A stretch of 54,441 bases of DNA from Branchiostoma floridae (taxonomy: Eukaryota > Chordata > Leptocardii > Amphioxiformes > Branchiostomatidae), in contig NC_049979.1 in the NCBI RefSeq assembly GCF_000003815.2, positions 4,669,293 to 4,723,733 on the forward strand. Direction: 5' to 3'. The translations under genes were made by a program, and so were the position numbers. Numbering within the stretch: the first letter of the stretch is position 1; each line of letters begins with the position of its first letter. The notes beneath the pieces were generated by a model, which was given only the letters and a program-made list of their open reading frames with translations, had not been told where the DNA came from and ran no database searches. Positions 1-9,400 of the stretch are shown here, piece after piece.

Positions 1-71
1 ACCTGTGCTGAGGCCATCGACCTCATGAAGAAAGAGGGCATTGACCAGATGCCTGTGGTGGGTGAGGCAGG
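1..71 (+). CDS. cbs: CBS exon a (window-truncated): first CBS domain
   Basis: Reads in frame 1 as TCAEAIDLMKKEGIDQMPVV and onward to GEAG, matching the first CBS motif of the enzyme. It ends in phase 2 at GG|GTAAGTG. The exon is cut by the window start. Confidence 0.93.
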
Positions 72-2090
72 GTAAGTGCCAGGAGCTCAACTGTGAGTCT
101 GCTACCAGTTGAGCTACGGGAGCCTAAGATGTAGCGTCACTAGGGTTTGGGTACCGGTACAGAAAATTCAGGTCTGGTTCAGGTGCAGAGTTTGGACCTG
201 AACCTGATTCAGTATGTGAGAATTTGTGAATGGGCGATACTCAAAACAATGGTCCATTTCACAACAAAGAAATCTGTTTTGTGGAGTATTTGACTCCCAC
301 TGGCGTACTGGTACCCACCCCTAATCGTCACCACTTTTGTAAAATGCCTTCACCTTTGAGTTGTAGGGAGATTTTGGGTATGGTGCAGGTGCAGGAGTGT
401 ACACGGTGCAACAAGTCATGGCTTACTCTTCTTGTAGAAACTGTGATCAAGAGGATGATCACTTCCACATTTTTAGCTTATCCACAAAAATACAACTAGG
501 AGGTACAAGGTACTGAGTTGTACTCTCCAAGCAGAGGTTTTGATGCAAAATGTACCATCACCATTTTTGTAAAATGCCTTCCTTCACCTTTGTGTTGTAG
601 GGAGATTTTGGGTATGGTGACCCTGGGGAACATGATGTCCCAGCTAGTGGCAGGACGAGTCAACAGCCAGACTCCAGTCTCCCATATGCTGTACAAGCAG
701 CCACAGCAGGTGCAGGTGTGTACTATTATTATTATTTTTTTAATCATTGGGTGGGCTGACTACTCTCTCTTGGCAGCCAGGGGCTCAATTACGAGGAGCT
801 TACAATAGGTACAAAGGGTCTGGAGCGAGCTGCCATTTGGCGCCACTCACGTGACCTCAATATGACAGTAATTGCCCCAGGTGCGGCCAAGGGACTGTAC
901 ACTGTGCAACAGTCATGGCTTACTCTTCTTGTAGAAACTGTGGTTCATTTGGGGACAAAAAGGATTTTAAGGCCTACAGCAACTTCTGCACAACTTCAAG
1001 AGGATGATCACTTGCACTTTATATGTTTACCCAGAAAAATACAATGTCATTTAGACCTGTTTTTCACGTAATCCTGGTCGAACACTTAAACAGTGACAGT
1101 AGCAGGAGTGCACAAAACAACTATGAATTGTACATGAAGAAGTCAGTGTCATTATAACATTTGTACATGTATAATCAAAGGTGGTGATTAGTTGGTAGCT
1201 AGTACAGTTCTTAACTGTTCATCACTGGTAGTTGAATTTGTAGTAGGTACGTATACGTTTCTGTGTAGGGGAGAGCTGCTGTATTGTATTGTAACCACAG
1301 ACACATATTTTTCTTGCTCTGTTGCAGATAACCCTGGATGACACCCTCGGCTGTCTGTCTCGTATCCTGGACACACAGCACTTTGCCCTGGTCATCCACG
1401 AACAGAGACAATGTGAGTTTCGTTTTTTTTCTTGCTGAGGTCACACCAATTTTATTTGTTGCTTCTCGGATTTGCCCTTCCATTTTTTTATTTTCAAAAT
1501 AAAAATTAAGTCCTGAGAAAAAATAATCCAAGTTTGGCTATCACAAGCCCATAAATATCGCCATTCAGAGCCACATACAGGGCCCCACTGTAAAGCAGTG
1601 ACTTACTTACACTGAGTTGGGTCACCCTGGCTAAAGAAAACAGACTGAATAAAAAAAATACACATATTTTGAGTCTAAAATCAATGCCTTTTATTCAGAA
1701 CATTAGTAACAAATCAAAGGAAGGGATTCATTGTATAAAACATGAAATTAAATTCCTCAGACTGTTTGTCTCAGCCAGATGATCTTCCCCCAGACCTTTC
1801 GAAAAAAAATTTTGTTTCAACCTGTCGGTCCAGTTTTTTTATTTAACATTTTCACCTTCATGAAATGTTTTGGGCCCAAATTTTAAAGGATCATGTTGCA
1901 ATGTTGGGGTAATGCGCCCCAAGCCAAGTGTTAACAAGGTTTGGAATTTTGTTTGTGTGTTTCCTTATCAGTAGATGGGGGAAGTGAGCTTCAGTCCAAG
2001 AAGATGATCTTTGGCCTGGTGACTGCCATCGACCTCCTGAACTTCATCACGCACCACCCCAAGAGCACCAACGGCAAGAACGGACAGTGA
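1..2090 (+). CDS. cbs: Cystathionine beta-synthase, C-terminal exons (5' partial)
   Basis: Cytosolic PLP enzyme that condenses homocysteine and serine to cystathionine (transsulfuration). Only the C-terminal regulatory CBS-domain pair, which binds AdoMet in animals, is in the window; the catalytic core lies upstream. Coding exons are 1-71, 601-709, 1328-1412 and 1972-2090 (384 nt, 127 codons plus stop), with frame kept across every junction. Visible matches to vertebrate CBS include GIDQMPVVGEAG, ILGMVTLGNMMSQLVAGRV, FALVIHEQ and FGLVTAIDLLNF. The Asp of TAIDLLNF, part of the AdoMet site in the human enzyme, is kept. The tail ends in a basic, Ser/Asn-rich stretch (HHPKSTNGKNGQ) unlike human. 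Identification is from remembered family sequence and is very secure. Confidence 0.95.
80..126 (-). pseudogene. tRNA-like 5' fragment in a CBS intron
   Basis: On the minus strand this reads GGCTCCCGTAGCTCAACTGG and onward, with a good RNA polymerase III box A (TAGCTCAACTGG) and an acceptor-stem-like start. No B box or complete cloverleaf follows, so it is a tRNA fragment or the head of a tRNA-derived SINE, not a working tRNA gene. It begins only 9 nt after a CBS donor site. Confidence 0.4.
141..323. mobile_element. hAT-like MITE, family A copy 1 (8-bp TSD)
   Basis: Ends are TAGGGTTTGGGTACCGGTAC and the inverted GGTACCCACCCCTA. It is flanked by 8-bp target duplications AGCGTCAC (133-140) and ATCGTCAC (324-331), matching at 7 of 8 bases. 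YAGGG ends with an 8-bp TSD fit non-autonomous hAT elements. It shares an internal segment (AACCTGATTCAGTATGTG, then a stretch with CAAAACAATGGTCCATTT) with the copy at 17990-18353. No coding capacity. Confidence 0.75.
328..470 (+). pseudogene. Decayed tandem copy of a CBS exon and its intron flanks
   Basis: Bases 328-382 repeat the region around the acceptor of the exon at 601 (polypyrimidine tract, TTGTAG, GGAGATTTTGGGTATGG). From about 398 the sequence continues as a copy of the intron sequence at about 896-1010. Some 280 bp, including the rest of the exon, is missing between them. The remnant keeps an acceptor and a GTGCAG donor-like site around 16 nt. Inclusion of those 16 nt would shift the frame. 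Confidence 0.7.
601..709 (+). CDS. cbs: CBS exon b: linker between CBS domains
   Basis: Acceptor TTGTAG|GG. It encodes EILGMVTLGNMMSQLVAGRV followed by a segment ending MLYKQPQQ. I end it at CAG|GTGCAG because this aligns without a gap to human YKQFKQIRL; the alternative donor 6 nt downstream would add Val-Gln. A decayed copy of its acceptor and first bases lies near 367. Confidence 0.9.
1328..1412 (+). CDS. cbs: CBS exon c: second CBS domain, first half
   Basis: Acceptor TTGCAG|ATAACC, donor CAAT|GTGAG (phase 1). It encodes ITLDDTLGCLSRIL then DTQHFALVIHEQRQ. The human protein has EMDHFALVVHEQ here; Gln replaces the Asp that in human (D444, from memory) influences AdoMet response. Confidence 0.94.
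1972..2090 (+). CDS. cbs: CBS terminal exon
   Basis: Acceptor TTATCAG|TAGATGG in phase 1. It encodes LDGGSELQSKK, then MIFGLVTAIDLLNFITHH, ending STNGKNGQ and TGA at 2088-2090. The FGLVTAIDLLNF core is the hallmark of the CBS C terminus. Confidence 0.95.
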
Positions 2091-3230
2091 ACCCGGCCGA
2101 CATACATACATAGTACATCCGGTTTACACCTGCACACAATACATAGTACAGTTTTTCCAGTATGATCTGTCATGCATGGCAGACACTAAAGTAGTCCCTG
2201 ACAGTCCAGTGTCTCTTTCTACCATCGTCTTTTAAGTTATGTATGGTCGGCCAACTCTGGGCCTTCCCTCTGGTTACCAGTCAGCACCCAGGTGTAGAAT
2301 TGAGGTATATTGGGTGCCTGAAGTGGTTTCTGTGTAATTTCTCCAATGGTTTGGCTAGTTTCAAAGCAATAATGTCCCACTATGAATACATGCACATGGA
2401 AGATGCAAAGAACAAGAGTGGAATTAGATAATGATAAGAGGTCTATATCCCCCATATGTTTCAATAAGGTTTGGAGCTTCAGGATTGTCAATTTTGTTGT
2501 GGTTGTATTTTAGCTGAAAATTATTTTCATATACATTGTACTTCTTAACTGGCTAATTAGTTGTAAGATGTCTGCCAAGCTGCTGAGGTATGGAATATGC
2601 AAGGATATAAAGAACATCACTTTTAGGTATATACAACAACAACAACCAACATCATTTGCACTATTACAGGTCAATAAAGTTTGAAAATATGCTATGTCAA
2701 TCTTGACTGGGCTTAGAACAACTTTATGTTGCCATAAATGGTATGGAAAATAACAGGTTCTTGTTGAGACTAGTTTCTGACAGACAAAGCCATCTTTGCT
2801 TCATAATATGGATAACAGTAATGGTATGAACTAGTTTGCTGTTGCAGACCTAGAGGTTTCTTAAATTTTAGGATTTGTCTGTATGGAGGATTTAAGTTGT
2901 CCCGATTGTATGTAATATAAAAAGAAGACGGGTAGAGTTTCTGTATTATTTTGAACTATTTACTATCATCAAATTACTATTTTAACTTTGTGTCATGTTT
3001 CAACAAACTTGAAATTTCCTTCGACAGTTGAATTAATGTCTGAAAGTAGAGTAGACTTGGTCCAGGTAATCCACCTGTGATGTTGGTATAGATTTATCTT
3101 TTTTTCTGTCATTCACAATATTTATAGCACAGTTGACTTGTGACTACTTAAGTTATGGTAATTGTATTTTGTTTAGTGACTTACATGCTTGGTTTTGTGT
3201 GACAATGCAATAAAATAAAGTGAGGAAGGA
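2091..3230 (+). other. cbs: CBS 3' UTR (predicted extent)
   Basis: AT-rich non-coding sequence after the CBS stop. Candidate poly(A) signals are AATAAA at 2673-2678, overlapping signals at 3209-3219 and another at 3553-3558. Short open frames here have no recognisable homology. Confidence 0.5.
3209..3219 (+). terminator. Candidate CBS poly(A) signal (overlapping AATAAA pair)
   Basis: AATAAAATAAA gives two overlapping canonical hexamers about 1.1 kb after the CBS stop. Which of the three candidates is used cannot be told from sequence. Confidence 0.45.
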
Positions 3231-4000
3231 AGATGATCAAACATTGGTTAGAGCCCGAAATGAAAATCAGTTGGGCCTGGCTATTTCTAGAATTTGTGGG
3301 CGACTGGCTATTTTTCGAATTTCTGCTGTATGCAAATATACAAACAGGGAGATAGCTCAAGACCATTATGGAGTTTGTGTATTTGAAGGTTTGAAAACAC
3401 AATTACAGGTCAAGTGGCCTACTCCCAGGCATACGTTGTAGGTGATCACTACTTAATCTCTGAGGTCAAGAGGAGTCAATGTACAATGAGAGAGCTGTTA
3501 GCAATCTACTGCACGAGAGGAATTCTTCATGTACCCTGGTGGGATGACATTAAATAAAGATGATAAGAATGTCTCATCTAATGTTTCTCTTAGCCTCCGT
3601 TGCAGTCTTCGAATGGGGTTGGGTTTTTTTTGGGGGGGGGGGGGGCGTTGGTTTGCGATTCTCTATGTTGGCTATGTTATCTTGTGACGGGAAAGGGAGT
3701 TTGCGTGAAAGCGTCTCGCCACCCCCGATCGAAGACTTTTGAAGTTGCTATGCAACAATTCTACAAATCAGTCATATCCAGCTTGTTTTGTACAAGCTAT
3801 GAGGCTGATTTTCTGAATAAACTAACTAATGGAGACTATGTTTCTCTTACATTTATCTGTTGCTCCTGGAGGCTTAATAGTAATGCGGCACCGATATTGT
3901 GAAGTCTCACATGGCAATCGGGCATATTTTAATATAAATCAACAAGAAAATTAAAAAAAGAAAATGCCCCAGTGGTCAAGACCAGTCCTACATGTCACAC
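3231..4000. other. Convergent CBS/NCAM intergenic spacer
   Basis: No supported gene. It contains a T8/G13 homopolymer block at about 3625-3645 and otherwise unremarkable AT-rich sequence. The open frames on both strands lack homology and are judged spurious. Confidence 0.5.
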
Positions 4001-4006
4001 TTTATT
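4001..4006 (-). terminator. Candidate NCAM poly(A) signal
   Basis: Minus-strand AATAAA followed by a GU-rich segment (GTGTGACATGTAGG), a plausible cleavage environment. Confidence 0.45.
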
Positions 4007-6385
4007 TCCAAACAACAAACATCTAGATACAGTCTTTAAAAATAGTCAAAAGGCCGCTTTGGTCTGAAAAAAGACTCGCACAAGTCTAGAAAGTGAATTT
4101 AATATGACTATCCATGTTCAGAGTAACACTGTGCTATAGATACACGTTTGTGAACACATTTAAATGTATTATCTGAGTGATACTACTGCTACTACTATAC
4201 AACAGGAAATTTTATTCTTCATTCAAAAACAATGATACAATCATTGAATAAAAGTGTGCAAGTAACCATGGTAACAAACAATAACAAAAATAGACTACTC
4301 CAAATATACATACAACAAGCTATTATAGTTCAAAACATGTCCCCTGACTTCAGTGCTACACTATTTCTGTCTGAATGAAAGAAGTGGTAAACAGAGTCCT
4401 GCACAAGAAAGGAATCAAGTTCATGGTAACCATAATGTAACTTAGTATTTCTTTACAATAAACATTGGCACTGAAAAACTTAGCTCCACTCCCATCATAA
4501 AATGCAACAAATAAAGTGCTCACTAAAAAGAGTACTAAATGGCAAGCATCGAAATACAGATAAAAGCGGATACATCTGCAACTCAACAGTACCAGTGATA
4601 TTTGCTGGCTTACAGGCAAGACGGGCATCGATGTACCAGCACCAACAAACCTCACAGGACTTGTCATCAACAGGAGATTCACAAGGAAGGAACCACAGCA
4701 CAAGATACATCTACAAGTTCTGACCTGGCCAGTCAGAAGATTTGCACCAGTGGCCAGCAGATAGGATTCTAGGCATACTAATTTGCTTATTTTCTTGTCG
4801 TCTGAAAATGTGTAACAATATGGTTTGAAGTGAGCATATAGATGTGTGTGTCTCTTTCCTCCCAGCATGGGTGCATCACACAGTAGCCAAGCTTGTGTTT
4901 GGGTTTAGTGTTAAAGAATTACAGGTATCACTTTGCTTTTAAAATGGACTGTTTTGCAACAAAAGTTAATTTAAAGAAATTAAGTACAGGCTTGCAACAG
5001 GAAACAAAGTAAAGGTCATGAGGAATACAAAAGCAGAGTAGAAACATTTTGGATAGCTTGTGTTCATAAACAGGATGGACCTCAGTAAATGCACCCACAC
5101 TCGGTGGAAACAGCTATGCACCAAGCCACCGTACTATCATGCTACCAACACTTCATCCTTGTCATGTATCCAGGACAAAGCTACGGGCTATATCTGTGGC
5201 AGAAGAACCCCATCAAACTACAGGAGAACAACAATAAATTGTAGAGGTGACCCTGATGCAGGAACACAAGAAACAATGTACATCTTTTTTCCCCCACGCC
5301 TCTACAACATCCATCCTATTACTTTGCACGAGCTGGAGCTTCTTTGCATACTGATGTCATATTTCATCAAGAAGCTACTCTCCATCGCTAAAGCTGCATT
5401 GCACAGTTTAATCCTATTGCAACAGCTGGCAAGATCTACTGCAATTTGCACAATAACCTGTTGGACTATTAGTACAGAGAAGTGTTTTACCGATCGATAA
5501 TTCCCTCCAGTGTTCCAGTTGATGGTGGAGATATATCTTCATTAAGGGAGCTTGCATGACCCTAATTGGAAAGTACCTCCTGTTGTACACATCAAGGTCC
5601 AATTACAGTTGACATGTAGGTATACACGTGTCAATCAAGAGTGACAGACAAGCAATCCATGGGTTCAGTGCAGGCTTGTCTTTACAGTTGCAGTGGTTAA
5701 GTATCATTAGGTTGTAATGACTATGATTGGAACATTTTTTTTTTCAATTCGTGCCTGTCTACTGGAAATATAACAATACTCTTGGATACCTTGTTTCACA
5801 AAACATCTCTAGCTAAAACTAGTAAAAGGTAGAACTGAGAAGTAGACTGTAGCCCCAACTACTTTATCCTTGGGGTCTGATCCTTACTTCTATGGAAATG
5901 ATATTGACTGCCTTCACAATGTTTGAATGTTTGAAAAATTTGCCGATTTTTACAAAAATTGTGCAATTCCAGATTGTTTTTGTTTGATTTTTAAAACAAC
6001 ATAAAGCTATAGTGTGTCCTGTGTGACATCTGATTTCACTGATAACTTTGCCACATTGATATCAGGACAAATGAAGAAATAATATTCTTTTAAACTGTTC
6101 CCAACATAGAATTTCTGATCTTTGCTCTGTCAGACACATACATAGTCCATTCCAACTATCCCTAAGAAAAGTAGAATTCTGTCAGTACTGTATGGACTTG
6201 GCAGCAGTTTGTTTCTTTCAAAGCAACATTAACATGGGCAACACTGTGCCACCTAACATGCTATACAATCATGTGTTTTTCACCTGGAATGCAACATCGA
6301 CTCTACTGTATGAAGTAGTCATAATCTTGTAGTGGGATGTGAGTGTAGTGCAGAGTGACCTTCTTGAATATGAGGTGGGAATGAA
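4001..6385 (-). other. ncam: NCAM 3' UTR (predicted)
   Basis: About 2.4 kb of non-coding sequence from the NCAM stop to a minus-strand AATAAA. Open frames on either strand lack homology. The extent is inferred only from the poly(A) signal. Confidence 0.5.
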
Positions 6386-6458
6386 TTAGGCTAGAGCCTC
6401 TTTATCGTCTCCTGTGCTTTCTTGCAGCTTGACCTCCTCAGGATTCACTTCTTTTGTC
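6386..6458 (-). CDS. ncam: NCAM exon 20: C terminus
   Basis: Acceptor TACTTTAG|GACAAAAG in phase 2. It encodes TKEVNPEEVKLQESTGDDKE, then ALA and TAA. The vertebrate C terminus is similar in style, ending in Lys, Glu and Ala. Confidence 0.82.
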
Positions 6459-9400
6459 CTAAAGTAGAGGACAAAAAAAAAAAAAAGGTTATTGCACAAT
6501 AAGAACATTACTGTTGATAATAGTGTGGGAAAGTTGCATTTCATTTCATGTTCAAAGCTATCACAGGAAAGTAGGCACAGATTGCATCTGTTTTGACTAA
6601 AACCCCAGTTTAAGGGGTTATCGAGGCTAGAAAATCAGTCATGCTGGACATACATTGACAGAAAAGGGTAGACAAAAGCGTCCTGAAAAACAAAAAGCAA
6701 TCAGACATACTGTGGGAGAACAGAAATACATGAAGGTACAGAAAACCTGAGAACTGAAACAGAACAGAGTGTAAGAAAAGAAGGGGGGGGGGGGGACGAT
6801 GCAGGTCTTCAATGATGCAGCCATCAAAAGAAGAATGAATCCTGTGTGGGGGGTGATGAAATAAATGTTTGCAAACTTTAAAAAAAGAAGAAGACACAGA
6901 CAGGTTTCTGAAGAACAATGAAGACAGTTTGAAGACAAACTGGACATACTGTAGGAGAACAAAAATACATGAAGGTACAGAAAACCTAAGAATTGAAACA
7001 GAACAGAGTGTAAGAAAAGAAAAGGAGGGGGTGGGGAGACGATGCAGGTCTTCAATGATGCCATCAAAAGAAAGATGAATCCCTAGGGTGATGAAATAAA
7101 TGTCTGCAAACTTGAAAAAAAGACACAGACAAGTTCCTGAAGAACAATGAGACAGAAGACAGTTTGGAGACAAGCTGGACATACTCTTGTTCAGGAGCAG
7201 GAGAGGGTTCAGGTTCGGGAGCAGAAGGAGCTTCAGAGTTCTCGGGGGCGGCAGGCTGTGCAACGACAGAGCTCTCTGTGACAGGGTCCGAGGGGTGGCC
7301 AGGGTTCTCCCCTCCCCCCAGGGCATTCTCATCGGCTCCGGGGTTATCATTTTCCTCCTCCCCTCCTGGATTCTGTGTGCCCCCCTCGGGGTCACCCAAA
7401 TCCTGTGCGGGGTTATCTCCAGTGGGAGGGGGTGCCTCTGCCTCTGTGAGAGGCTGGTCTTCCTTGTCCTTCCTATATACAAACAGATGCACCAGACCAG
7501 TGCAGAAACAGGTTGAGCAAAGATCACAGCAATCAGACTGTAAAAGTATAAGATGCGGTAGGATCAAATCAAGCAGTCGGCAGTTCCTTCAGCATGCAAG
7601 GTCAAGGTATAAAAGAGGAACAGCATCCCGTCGGACATTGTAATTGTGTTCTGAGAGAAACAGAAAAGTCAAGTACAGACAAAGGTGCTTCAGGTTTACG
7701 TGCCAAGGAGAAACTAGGACAGCTTCCATGAAATCGTTGCTGAGCATACGACAGGAACACATTTATGTACAATTCTTTGTCACACAGACATGCAAGAGTC
7801 CTTGTCATGAAAAAAATACTTGTTGCATAAACTATGACACCATGTCCATGCACTGTTAACAAGCCAAGATGTGATATAAATAAAGAACAACATTAATATG
7901 AACATGGGTTAGCTAGGAACTGCTTTTCATTTTGGATGACAGTATGAATAGTATTAGTAGTGGTATTCATAACTATCAAATGTAATACAGGCATGCAGTC
8001 ATCATTGGCAAGATGATTAATCAGATGGAAAACCCAAACTGTTTTAAGAGTTAGCGTCGAGTATTAACAGGAAAGTTAAAAAGTCACAACCTTGACCCGC
8101 AGCTAGAAAACTTGTTTCAGACCAACCATTACACATCTATATCATTTCAAAATTGGAGAACAAGAACAAAGTTGAAAAACATCAGCCATCTACAGCAGTT
8201 TTTGCAGAATAGTTTTTCATCGTAAGGAAAGAAATGTAGAAACTGTTAGGTCAGGTATAATCATATCAGGGTTGGACAAGTTTAGTAAATTTCACCTGTC
8301 CTATCGGGCAAGTACATAAAAAAATCTACATTTAACCTAACCAACTTTTCACGAAATTTAAATGACACTTTTTTTATGGATTTTCACTTCCAGCAATGGA
8401 AGTCATTTATTATTGGCTCTATTTTCTGTGTTGACCAATTCTTGGTACCATGACTGAAAAGTACTTCAAAATCTCAGTCATGGAAAAATCTTACTTGCCC
8501 GATTGGATAAGTGGAGTAGGACATGCACTTGCCCGATCGGCACTTTCACTTGCCCTGGACAATCGGGCTAGTGGACTTGTCCAACCCTGCATATATTCAT
8601 ATTGGGTGGCTCATAGCAGAGGTCCACACTCCTCAAGAACATACAGGATTGGAGAGGACAGCTTGGAAGAAAAGGTGTGATTTTACTACACGTACAAGCT
8701 TGTCTGGCTGGGCGGCTTGTCCATCAGGGGTTTGTCTGCACCATCCTTCTCTATCTTCAGTGACTCAATAACCTCATCATCCTGCAATTCCTCTTTCCTG
8801 GAAAGAACCAAGACAACTGTAGCTGACAAACCTATCTATTCATATTGCGCATATTTGACTAGTCTAGTGACTAGTCAATATGCTACAAGACCATACAGAC
8901 ATGTATAGAGGTATGATGAAGGAAATAAGAAGTTGGTTACTTGAGTGCAATGCAATGCCTGTGGACAATAACAAGTGAATAGCCTTTTCTTCAGATGACC
9001 TCTGATCACCGACCTTGTGCACAAAATTGTTTTTGTGATATAATGCCAATATGATTGGAACTGTATATTTCAGATAGATTGCAGACCAATTTTAGATTAA
9101 TTTGTCAGATTTGTTGTTAGTTCTTGATTATGCCAGTGTTGGGGTAGCGTTATGATTTACCATTCTTGTGTATTTGTCCCTGCTTGTAGACTCCATTATC
9201 AGCAATGCTGCCTGTGAGTCTCTGTCATGTATTTGTCATATTTCCGAGTGTAAAATATAACAAGTGAGATCAGATGATGATGATGATGAGATCAGAAGGA
9301 AGCCGTGTAGAGCGAACACTCACTTGTACGTGGCCGTGCCCTCCTCCGCGTCTGCAGCCTTGCCTCCCGGCGGGGCCTTCCCGCACAGGTTGACGCACAC

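Noticed and set aside
79-126. Functional tRNA gene on the minus strand
   Set aside because: A box-A-like half is clear but there is no B box, T arm or 3' acceptor strand.
4356-4868. 170-residue minus ORF
   Set aside because: Lies in the predicted NCAM 3' UTR and has no recognised domain or exon signals.
5060-5500. 146-residue plus ORF
   Set aside because: Antisense to the NCAM 3' UTR, no homology, and codon use looks random.
6610-7184. 305-residue minus ORF with repeats, and its 142- and 167-residue relatives
   Set aside because: Only the exon 19 part is coding. The rest is the 237-bp tandem repeat after a GTATGT donor, and the join to the last exon keeps frame.
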